A DNA stretch of 10,899 nt, taken from CF-96 sp036269455 (GTDB taxonomy: Bacteria; Chloroflexota; Dormibacteria; Aeolococcales; Aeolococcaceae). The position numbers and the translations under genes were made by a program. The stretch spans positions 1 to 10,899 of the forward strand of contig DATARS010000145.1 in assembly GCA_036269455.1 (NCBI GenBank). The letters run 5' to 3'. Under the pieces are notes generated by a model, which did not search any database, had not been told where the DNA came from, and saw only the letters and a program-made list of their open reading frames with translations. Shown piece after piece: positions 5,473 through 10,899 of the stretch; positions within the stretch are counted from its first letter, which is position 1; each line of letters begins with the position of its first letter.

Positions 5473-7122
5473 ATGAGCCCACGCGATCGGGGGTCGACAG
5501 GGGAGCCGCCTCGAGTGCCGGCGGTGGACGACGGCCAGTCCCCCGATGCGCTGCTCTCCCGCCGCGTCTTCCTCAGCGGCGCCGCAGCCGGCGTGACCGC
5601 CCTTCCGCTGGTCATCCCCGCGGCGCGGATGCCGCGCACGCGACGTGGCCCGCGGGCGACGCTGCCCGATGCGGCCGAGGTGGCCTCGGTGCACGGCGAT
5701 CCCGCGGACCTGGGCGTGCTCGAGGCGGCGGCGCTGCTCCAGGCGCGGCGGCTGTCGAGCCGGGAGCTCACCGAGGCGTGCCTGACCCGGATCCGCCGGC
5801 GCGATCCGCTGATCAACGCCTGGGTCCGCGTCTACCCCGACCTCGCCCTGGACCTCGCCGAGCAGGCCGATGCGCGGCTCGCCGGTGCGGCCGTCCGCCG
5901 GTCGGGGCCGGCCTCGGCGCTCTGTGGAGTGCCCGTCGGGCTCAAGGATCTGTTCGCGGTCGCCGGCCGCGAGCTCACCGCAGGCTCGCGGGTGCTGACC
6001 GGCCATATCGCGCCGGGCGACAGCACCGCGTACGCCCGGCTGAGGGGCGCGGGCATGCCGCTGCTCGGCCACCTCCAGATGGCGGAGTTCGCGTTCGCGA
6101 ACGACACGCCGCAGACCGGCAACCCGTACGATCCGAGCCGGTCACCCGGAGGCTCCAGCGGTGGCGGCGGCGCGGCGCTCGCGGCGCGCACCGTGCCGGC
6201 CGCGCTCGGCACCGACACGGCAGGCTCGGTGCGCCTGCCCTCCTCGGCGTGCAACACCTCGGCCATCAAACCCACCGTCGGGCGGGTGAGCACCCACGGC
6301 GTGATCCCGCTGCTCTGGAGCTACGACCATGTCGGCCCGATGGCGCGGAGCGTTGCGGACTGCGCGCTCCTGCTCTCCGTCATGGCGGGCCCCGATCCGC
6401 GGGACCCCGCCTCACTGGCGCGATCGCCAGCGTCCCACTACCCGACGGTGGCCCGCCCCGGCCGGACGCCGCTCCGCGGCATGCGCATCGGCGTGCTCCG
6501 CGTGCCGGACGACCCCACGCTGCCGCCGGCGATCGCGGATGTCATCGAGCGAGCGCGCGGTGAGCTGGCGATCCTCGGAGCGACGCTGGTCCCGGTGACG
6601 CCTCCGGCCGACACCATCGACACCGCCGCCGCTGCGGCGCTCACCGTCGAGATCGACCTCTACCACCGGCAGTTCTTCCCCACCCGGGCCGACAGGTACT
6701 CACCCGACGTGGCCGAGCGGCTCGCCGAGTACCGGGCCGTCGCGCTCCAGGCGCTCGCCGTCGACTATCTCCGCTTCCAGCGTCAGCGTGCGCAGTACAT
6801 CTGCGCCTGGAACGACGTGTTCGAGGCCGAGCGCCTCGACGCCCTGGTCCAGACCTGCGTCGATCACGAGACCCCGCGTCGCGGAGGCTTCGGAGGATGG
6901 GCCGTGCCCACCTCAGCGGGCGAGACCGGGCCGGTCGAGATGTGGAACAAGGCGGGGTTCCCCGTGGTGGCGGTCCCGGCGGGGATGAGCGCGGCGACGG
7001 GCATGCCGATCGGCATTCAGCTGGTGGGGCGGCCGGATGGCGAGGCCGGCCTGCTGCAGCTCGCCATCGACTACCAGGAGCGGAACCCTTATCACCTCCA
7101 GCCGCCCGCAGGTCTCCCATGA
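5473..7122 (+). CDS. Tat-exported amidase-signature family hydrolase
   Basis: The 549-residue protein begins with a twin-arginine signal: SRRVFLSG (29-36) followed by a hydrophobic stretch to about residue 50, so it is probably folded in the cytoplasm and exported by Tat. The amidase-signature core carries the Ser-cisSer-Lys triad: K158 in GVPVGLKDLF, cis-Ser S228 in GGSSGG and nucleophile S252 in DTAGSVRLP, 24 residues after S228 as in FAAH-type enzymes. A late block GIQLVGRP is also typical. These enzymes hydrolyse amide bonds of varied small molecules and the substrate cannot be inferred. ATG 5473 was chosen because AAGGAA (5455-5460) precedes it and the predicted transcript starts near 5434. 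ATG 5431 is an alternative. The stop overlaps the next ORF by ATGA. The nucleophile loop has Ala where Gly is usual (DTGGS). Confidence 0.93.
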   Translation: MSPRDRGSTGEPPRVPAVDDGQSPDALLSRRVFLSGAAAGVTALPLVIPAARMPRTRRGPRATLPDAAEVASVHGDPADLGVLEAAALLQARRLSSRELTEACLTRIRRRDPLINAWVRVYPDLALDLAEQADARLAGAAVRRSGPASALCGVPVGLKDLFAVAGRELTAGSRVLTGHIAPGDSTAYARLRGAGMPLLGHLQMAEFAFANDTPQTGNPYDPSRSPGGSSGGGGAALAARTVPAALGTDTAGSVRLPSSACNTSAIKPTVGRVSTHGVIPLLWSYDHVGPMARSVADCALLLSVMAGPDPRDPASLARSPASHYPTVARPGRTPLRGMRIGVLRVPDDPTLPPAIADVIERARGELAILGATLVPVTPPADTIDTAAAAALTVEIDLYHRQFFPTRADRYSPDVAERLAEYRAVALQALAVDYLRFQRQRAQYICAWNDVFEAERLDALVQTCVDHETPRRGGFGGWAVPTSAGETGPVEMWNKAGFPVVAVPAGMSAATGMPIGIQLVGRPDGEAGLLQLAIDYQERNPYHLQPPAGLP

Positions 7123-7325
7123 GCGACCTCACCGGCACGGACGCCGCCAAGCCCGCCACCGTCTTCGTGACGACGGCCGCGGACGTGCCGCGCGAGGACC
7201 CGACCGGGACGGACACGGCGGCGCCCGCGATTCGATGTGTCGTCAGCACCGCCGGTGAGGGGGACATCCGTCCTCCGCACAGTCGAGGGCGGGCGTTCCC
7301 GGAAGCGCACCAGCGAGTGCGTTGA
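7119..7325 (+). CDS. Small ORF with internal repeat, coupled to the amidase
   Basis: The 68-residue ORF starts at an ATG that overlaps the amidase TGA (ATGA), with AGG 7 bases upstream, a classic coupling arrangement. The protein contains an imperfect internal repeat: residues 3-22 (DLTGTDAAKPATVFV...) and 27-47 (DPTGTDTAAPAIRCV...) share about 11 identical positions with one gap. It has one cysteine (C40), no signal peptide or membrane segment, and a basic tail rich in Arg and His. No family is recognised. It could be a small accessory protein, a precursor peptide or a chance open frame. The coupling and the repeat argue mildly for a real gene. Confidence 0.5.
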   Translation: MSDLTGTDAAKPATVFVTTAADVPREDPTGTDTAAPAIRCVVSTAGEGDIRPPHSRGRAFPEAHQRVR

Positions 7326-7351
7326 TCGTAGAGTGAGACTATACTGATATC

Positions 7352-7360
7352 TGCTAGACT
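7352..7360 (+). promoter_or_regulatory. Extended -10 promoter element of the PRC-barrel cassette
   Basis: TGCTAGACT fits an extended -10 (TGn plus TAnnnT). It lies in a sharp AT-rich island (7321-7376) that also holds TATACT (7340-7345). No good -35 sits at normal spacing. Transcription would begin at about 7367, nearly at ATG 7370. Confidence 0.4.
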
Positions 7361-7369
7361 GGCGTCCCA

Positions 7370-7486
7370 ATGATAAGTGGGCGTCTGCGCTCCACTCAGG
7401 CCGCCGTGCGGGTGCCCGCCGTCCAGCGGGTCAGCCGCATCGCCCCGGCGCGGCGGGGCCAGCCCCTGGATCGAGGACCCTCATGA
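7370..7486 (+). CDS. Possible leader ORF of the PRC-barrel cassette
   Basis: A 38-codon frame begins MISGRLRSTQAA and is strongly basic, with nine arginines and no lysine. It begins almost at the predicted transcript start and has no Shine-Dalgarno, so it would have to be read leaderless. Its TGA overlaps the ATG of the next gene (ATGA). It has no hydrophobic segment and no known family. It may be a leader peptide that couples translation to the cassette, or a chance frame in high-GC DNA. Confidence 0.3.
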   Translation: MISGRLRSTQAAVRVPAVQRVSRIAPARRGQPLDRGPS

Positions 7487-7641
7487 ATCGACTGCGTTCT
7501 CTGCTCGTGGCGACCGTTGCCGGGTCGCTGCTTCTGGTCATTCGCAAGCGGCGGCGATCGCCTGACGCGGTCGTCCACGACGTGGCGCATCGCGCCGGCG
7601 AGGCGGTCCCCGCCTGGCGGCGACGCCTCCGGGGCCGATGA
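7483..7641 (+). CDS. Tiny single-pass membrane protein
   Basis: The 52-residue product reads MNRLRSLLVATVAGSLLLV and then RKRRR, that is one transmembrane helix (about 4-20) with a very basic cytoplasmic flank. A short amphipathic, Arg-rich tail follows. A good Shine-Dalgarno, GAGGA, lies five bases before the ATG, which is the best evidence that the frame is translated. The positive-inside rule suggests the tail stays in the cytoplasm. It resembles small YtxH-like or stress-associated membrane peptides in layout only, and no homology is claimed. It is the first well-supported gene of the PRC-barrel cassette. Confidence 0.6.
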   Translation: MNRLRSLLVATVAGSLLLVIRKRRRSPDAVVHDVAHRAGEAVPAWRRRLRGR

Positions 7642-7657
7642 TGCCGAGGCCGATGGC

Positions 7658-7795
7658 ATGACGCTGGTCACGCTCATCCTCCTCGTCATCGCCGTGCTGG
7701 CGATCGCGGTCACCAGCGCCCTTGTGTTCCGTCAGCGGAAGCTGCGGTCGGGTGGCGTTCTCGCCGTCAGGCCGCGGCGGGGGAGGCGCGGTTGA
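7658..7795 (+). CDS. Second tiny single-pass membrane protein
   Basis: The 45-residue product begins MTLVTLILLVIAVLAIAVTS, one long hydrophobic helix (about 3-24), followed by a basic tail with RQRK and RPRRGRRG. GAGG lies eight bases upstream of the ATG. Its TGA overlaps the ATG of the first PRC-barrel gene by one base (TGATG). With the preceding 52-residue protein it makes a pair of micro-membrane proteins with Arg-rich cytoplasmic tails directly upstream of two soluble PRC-barrel proteins, so they may anchor these at the membrane. That role is inference. Confidence 0.6.
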   Translation: MTLVTLILLVIAVLAIAVTSALVFRQRKLRSGGVLAVRPRRGRRG

Positions 7796-8370
7796 TGGAG
7801 AATCGCCTGCTCCTCGCCACCGACATCATCGGACTGCCGGTGGTCACCTCGCAGACCGGGGAGGCGATCGCCGAGATCAGAGACGTCGTCTACGCGCCCG
7901 ATCAGGGCCGCGTGCTCGGCTTCACCCTCAACAAACGCGGTTTCCTCGCCGGCAGAATGAGGATGCCGCTGGCCTTCGATTCCACCTCTGCGATCGGCCG
8001 CGACGCCGTCATGGTGCCGATGGCCGACGTCCTCTCTTCGGACATCCCGTTTGCCGGAGACACCGAGTCCGCCGGTCCCCGGAACGTCATCGGCAATGAC
8101 GTCCTGACCGAGGGCGGAGAGCGGCTCGGTACCATCACCGACCTCGTCGTCGCCTCGGCGAGCGGCCAGGTCATCGGATACAAGCTGCAGCGCGACGGCG
8201 GTCCCCCGGAACGAGCGTCGGATCACCTCCTCGTCCCCCTGCCCGACACGCTCGCGGTCTCGGGAGAGAACCTGGTGGTCCCGAGCACGGTCATGGCCTT
8301 CGTCCGTGACGACCTCGTCGGCTTCGGAGCCGCTGTCGACGCCTTTCGGGCGCAGCTGGAGAGACCATGA
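7795..8370 (+). CDS. Tandem PRC-barrel domain protein (first copy)
   Basis: The 191-residue soluble protein contains two PRC-barrel domains. The first spans about residues 8-82 (IGLPVVTSQTGEAIAEIRDVV, then GRVLGFTLNKRG and DAVMVPMADVL). The second spans about 97-163 (GNDVLTEGGERLGTITDLVV, then GQVIGYKLQRDGG and HLLVPLP). Each repeats the family's G..V....G..(L/I)G.I.D(L/V)V pattern. PRC-barrels occur in the photosynthetic reaction centre H subunit, RimM and many stress-linked proteins and mostly mediate protein contacts. A clear GGGGGAGG precedes the ATG, which overlaps the upstream TGA. The stop overlaps the next gene (ATGA). No catalytic residues are seen. Confidence 0.85.
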   Translation: MENRLLLATDIIGLPVVTSQTGEAIAEIRDVVYAPDQGRVLGFTLNKRGFLAGRMRMPLAFDSTSAIGRDAVMVPMADVLSSDIPFAGDTESAGPRNVIGNDVLTEGGERLGTITDLVVASASGQVIGYKLQRDGGPPERASDHLLVPLPDTLAVSGENLVVPSTVMAFVRDDLVGFGAAVDAFRAQLERP

Positions 8371-8843
8371 AGTACCTCGATGCCATCGGTCAGAAGGTGG
8401 TGAGCAGGGCGACCGCCGAGACGCTCGGTGAGCTCGGCGGCCTGGTCGTGCGCCCCTCGACGGTCGCCATCACCGCGCTCCAGGTCGGCACCGGCCGGAG
8501 AGCACGGTTCGTCGACTGGGCATCGGTCACCGGTGTGGGAACGGCAGCGGTCATGGTGGATGACGAGGCGCACCTGCGCGAGCCCCACGACGAGCGCGAG
8601 AAGGCGATGGCCAACGGAGATCTCGACCCGATCGGACGCCTCGTGCTCTCCACCGCGGGCAACGGCGCGGGCACCGTCACCGATCTCGAGTTCGACGAGC
8701 TCCACGGCGAGCTCCGGGTCCTCCACACCACCGAGGGCCCCGTCGATGCGGCACGCCTCCATGTGATCGGCCCGTATGCGGTGGTCGTCGATCCGAAGGC
8801 TCCGGCCGACGCCCCTGCCCCCCGGACACGGGAGGTCGGTTGA
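8367..8843 (+). CDS. Tandem PRC-barrel-like protein (second copy)
   Basis: The 158-residue product looks like a diverged partner of the preceding gene. A first barrel-like half (about 7-72: GQKVVSRATAETLGELGGLVV, then RRARFVDWASV) is followed by a charged linker (68-85, EAHLREPHDEREKAM). A second, better PRC-like half runs from 88 to 142 (IGRLVLSTAGNGAGTVTDLEF, HGELRVLHT and GPYAVVVDP). The tail is Pro/Ala-rich. GGAGAG lies three bases before the ATG, and the ATGA overlap makes coupled translation and possible heteromer formation likely. The first half is weak by eye, so the family call rests mainly on the second half and on the neighbour. Confidence 0.75.
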   Translation: MKYLDAIGQKVVSRATAETLGELGGLVVRPSTVAITALQVGTGRRARFVDWASVTGVGTAAVMVDDEAHLREPHDEREKAMANGDLDPIGRLVLSTAGNGAGTVTDLEFDELHGELRVLHTTEGPVDAARLHVIGPYAVVVDPKAPADAPAPRTREVG

Positions 8844-9072
8844 GCGTCTCGACACCATCGGCCTCCCCCACTTCGGCCTTGGTGACCAGAACTATCAGCT
8901 GCTGATCAACACCGGGACCACCATCGTCACCTTCGTGATGGTGTTCTGCGTCCAGCACACCCAGAACAAGGATGCCGCTGCGATGCAGCTCAAGCTGGAG
9001 GACGAGCGGGCCGCGCTCAGACGCCCTTCTGACCCGCGCCGCTCAGACCCGTACAGACCTCCTGCGACATGA
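8844..9072 (+). pseudogene. Remnant of a low-affinity iron permease family gene
   Basis: Frame 1 here encodes FGLGDQNYQLLINTG, then TTIVTFVMVFCVQHTQNKD and AAMQLKLEDERAA. This closely follows the second half of the low-affinity iron permease family, whose hallmark is INTGTTIVTF(L/V)MVF..Q(N/H)TQN(R/K)D followed by a helix LKLDE. Full members have an N-terminal part with another transmembrane helix before this block. Here that part is absent: the frame runs back into the upstream PRC gene and no in-frame ATG, GTG or TTG lies between 8844 and the homology. Beyond about 9012 the frame only mirrors the antisense gene. A 5'-truncated pseudogene is the best reading; a very short functional coupled ORF is less likely. 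Confidence 0.65.
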
Positions 9073-9595
9073 ATGCGTCGGTGTCGCCGGTGTCCGGGTA
9101 GACCCGCTCGGTGAACGGCCCGAACCGCTGGCTGCAGGCCGGGGCGCCCGCGGTGGTGGGGTCGGTGGACGACGCCGTCACGATCACCGCGACCGGCGTC
9201 CCCTTGGTGAAGTGGTCCTCGGCGAGCTGCAGGCGGTGCAGCTGCGCCGCGCAGTCGCGGTCTCCCCACGTCGCGAGCAGCACCGCCCCGCCAGGGATGA
9301 CGTTGATTCGGAAGACGCACACGGGATGAAGGCTGGGCAGCGTCGGGGCCGGCGTCGGCGTGTGGATGTTGCCGGAGTACTGCCCGCACTCGTAGCAGGG
9401 ACCCGCGCCGGCGGTGGGGTCGGGTGCGGGCGCCGTCTCCGCCGCGGCGACCGTGTGCGCGCCGCTCGAGGATGCCGGCAGCTCGTGCATCGTGACCGCG
9501 ATCCCGCCGGTCACCACGGCCATGCCGGCGGTCAGCGTGAGCAGTGGCCAGCGCCCCGCGGCGCGCACCGCCCGGAGAGGGATGTTGTCCCGCAT
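9017..9595 (-). CDS. Exported or membrane-anchored six-cysteine protein of unknown function
   Basis: The 192-residue product has one N-terminal hydrophobic helix (about 17-36, LLTLTAGMAVVTGGIAV) preceded by basic residues, so it is a signal anchor or an uncleaved signal. A short Ala/Pro/Thr linker follows. The outer part contains six cysteines (C67, C70, C93, C115, C154, C181), including a CYEC motif, enough for three disulfides. VIPGGAVLLATWGDRDC and KGTPVAVIVTAS look like beta strands of a compact fold. The C-terminal part is not recognised. The ATG at 9595 has no clear Shine-Dalgarno. The 3' end overlaps the convergent permease remnant by 56 bases. It lies 83 bases downstream of the glycosidase-like gene on the same strand and may be read with it. 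Confidence 0.7.
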   Translation of the reverse strand: MRDNIPLRAVRAAGRWPLLTLTAGMAVVTGGIAVTMHELPASSSGAHTVAAAETAPAPDPTAGAGPCYECGQYSGNIHTPTPAPTLPSLHPVCVFRINVIPGGAVLLATWGDRDCAAQLHRLQLAEDHFTKGTPVAVIVTASSTDPTTAGAPACSQRFGPFTERVYPDTGDTDAFMSQEVCTGLSGAGQKGV

Positions 9596-9678
9596 GCAGC
9601 GAACGGTACGGCAGAACTCTGATTGACGTTTCGGCGGTCAGCGAATCGGCACAGCGCCGTGACCCGCTGGAAGCGACC

Positions 9679-10854
9679 TCAGCGCACCCAGGGAAACGCG
9701 GTCAGCTCCGCCCACTCTGCGGCGGTCATGCTCTGCCACACCCAGAACGACACGCCGACGGCGCCACGGCTTCGGCAGACCGCCATGAACCGCTCGAGCT
9801 CCGCGGCGCTCGGCAGGTCGACGCGGCCGGCGACGTCGCCGAACGAGAACGCCTGGCCGATCAGATGCACCGGGCGCAGCTTCGCGAGGCGGGCGATCGC
9901 CTCGGCGGCGGCGGCGCCGGGGTCGCGGCACTCCCAGTACTCCATAGGCGCGTAGGCGTCGATGTACGGGGCCATCGCCGCGAAGGGGTAGGCGGCCATG
10001 AAGTGGTCGGTCGGCGGGTAGACGGTGGCGATGAGCGGGCGGCCGTCCCGGGCCTGGCGCACCAGGCTGAGGTAGAGCGCGGCGCGGCGCGGCGTCAGGG
10101 CGACGCCCTCGGAGGCCATCTCGATGTCGGCCGAGAAACCGTCGACGCGGTCGCCCGAGGTGGCGCGCCAGTCGAGCACCGCCTTCGACCAGGCGGCGTC
10201 GGCGACGGGGTCGTAGAGGTGGGGGAAGCCCCAGGCGACCACGTCGATGCCGCGGCGGTGGGCCCGCGGGACGATGGCGCTGAGCTCGTCGTCGCCGTAG
10301 AAGCCGTCCTGCGAGTCGGCGACCCGCACCCAGATCTGATGGAGGCCCGCGGCGGCGGCACGGTCGACGATCGCCTGGGGATCGCCGCCCTCGGTGCGGC
10401 GGTACTGCCACACCCACATGCCCTTGCCGCTCAGCGCGTCGAGCGAGGCCGCCGGGGCATCGGCCGGTGCGGGCGGCGGCAGCGCCGACTCGGGCACGAG
10501 CACCGCCGGGTGCCAGGGCGGCACCGAGCGCGGCGGCGGCGCCGGGGGCGGCGGACAGCCCGCCATCGTCAGCCCCGCGGCTGCGGCGGGCCGGGCCGGC
10601 GCGGGCGGCGCAGCGGCGGGCGGCGGCGGTGCGGCGGTGGCGACCGGCACCGCGGTGGCCAAAGGCGCCTCCGGCGCGGCGGTCGCGGGCGGGGGCGGCG
10701 CGGGCGGCAGCGGGGTCACCGCGGCGGCGCTCAGGGCGCTCCGGGCGCTGTGGTGGGACAGGGCGACCGCCGCCACCGGGCTCGCGGCGGCGAGCACGGC
10801 GAGGGCGCCCAGGGTCAGGGTCTGCGCGCGCGTGGGGTGACGGAGTGTGGGCAC
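9679..10854 (-). CDS. Secreted putative glycoside hydrolase-like TIM-barrel protein with Ala/Pro linker
   Basis: The 391-residue product starts at GTG with a basic N-terminus and a hydrophobic helix (about 11-32), a signal peptide or anchor. Residues 40-135 are a low-complexity Ala/Pro/Val linker, probably spanning the cell envelope. From 144 a TIM-barrel-like domain runs to the end: GKGMWVWQYRRTEGGDP, AGLHQIWVRVADSQDGF, GIDVVAWGFPHLYDP, VDGFSADIEMASEG, PLIATVYPP, IDAYAPMEYWE and VGVSFWVWQSM mark successive strands. Acidic residues at strand ends (D243, E245, E305, E308) are catalytic candidates by analogy with glycosidases, but no substrate can be assigned. The layout fits putative glycoside hydrolase/DUF-type barrels of exported bacterial proteins. 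No Shine-Dalgarno is visible, so the exact start is less certain. A lone cysteine at residue 100 sits in the linker. Confidence 0.75.
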   Translation of the reverse strand: MPTLRHPTRAQTLTLGALAVLAAASPVAAVALSHHSARSALSAAAVTPLPPAPPPPATAAPEAPLATAVPVATAAPPPPAAAPPAPARPAAAAGLTMAGCPPPPAPPPRSVPPWHPAVLVPESALPPPAPADAPAASLDALSGKGMWVWQYRRTEGGDPQAIVDRAAAAGLHQIWVRVADSQDGFYGDDELSAIVPRAHRRGIDVVAWGFPHLYDPVADAAWSKAVLDWRATSGDRVDGFSADIEMASEGVALTPRRAALYLSLVRQARDGRPLIATVYPPTDHFMAAYPFAAMAPYIDAYAPMEYWECRDPGAAAAEAIARLAKLRPVHLIGQAFSFGDVAGRVDLPSAAELERFMAVCRSRGAVGVSFWVWQSMTAAEWAELTAFPWVR

Positions 10855-10899
10855 GTTGGCTGTTGGTGGTGGGACTGCGGCGTCGCAGGGCCGGTCGCC

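Noticed and set aside
8840..8905. 21-codon TTG-initiated frame overlapping the second PRC stop
   Set aside because: It is very short, Ser/Thr-rich and in a different frame from the permease homology.
1..10899. CRISPR array, tRNA, rRNA or insertion sequence
   Set aside because: No regularly spaced repeats, cloverleaf-like segment, rRNA core sequence, transposase or terminal inverted repeats were seen when reading both strands.

Overview
The window is 10.9 kb of very GC-rich bacterial DNA with tight gene packing, many start/stop overlaps, Ala/Pro-rich secreted proteins, an Rv2466c-like thiol protein, a sedolisin (S53) protease and the start of a probable DUF222/13E12-type gene. Together these suggest a high-GC terrabacterial lineage such as Actinomycetota or a soil lineage like Dormibacterota/Chloroflexota. 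No rRNA, tRNA, integrase, transposase or CRISPR array was seen, so the organism cannot be fixed further from this window.

Left part (1-3000, minus strand). A secreted S53 peptidase (2997-1342), a DsbA-like thiol protein (1315-680) and a DUF192 protein (672-340) lie head to tail with gaps of 26 and 7 bases and probably form one transcription unit. A less GC-rich intergenic region of about 210 bases follows, with repeated CCACAA words, a G-run tract and a nested inverted repeat. The next gene (130 to beyond the left edge) has a recognisable promoter with a LexA-like box in its spacer.

Middle part (3091-5472). A PPOX-fold flavin/F420-type protein and a full-length glucose-6-phosphate dehydrogenase (zwf) run on the plus strand and diverge from the protease. 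The zwf product lacks the usual arginine that contacts the NADP 2'-phosphate. A strong hairpin lies between zwf and a convergent small secreted protein of 83 residues. That gene is divergent from the next block across an AT-rich promoter island.

Right part (5473-10854). A Tat-exported amidase-signature enzyme overlaps by ATGA with a 68-codon ORF that carries an internal imperfect repeat. A new promoter island then precedes a compressed run of small genes: a possible leader ORF, two tiny single-pass membrane proteins and two tandem PRC-barrel proteins, joined by ATGA or TGATG overlaps except for one gap of 16 bases. It ends in a truncated low-affinity iron permease remnant. Two minus-strand genes close the window: a six-cysteine exported protein of unknown function and a secreted putative glycoside-hydrolase-like TIM barrel behind a long Ala/Pro linker.

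The best candidates for something undescribed are the PRC-barrel/micro-membrane-protein cassette (7352-9012) and the amidase with its coupled repeat peptide (5473-7325). Functions proposed for both are inference.
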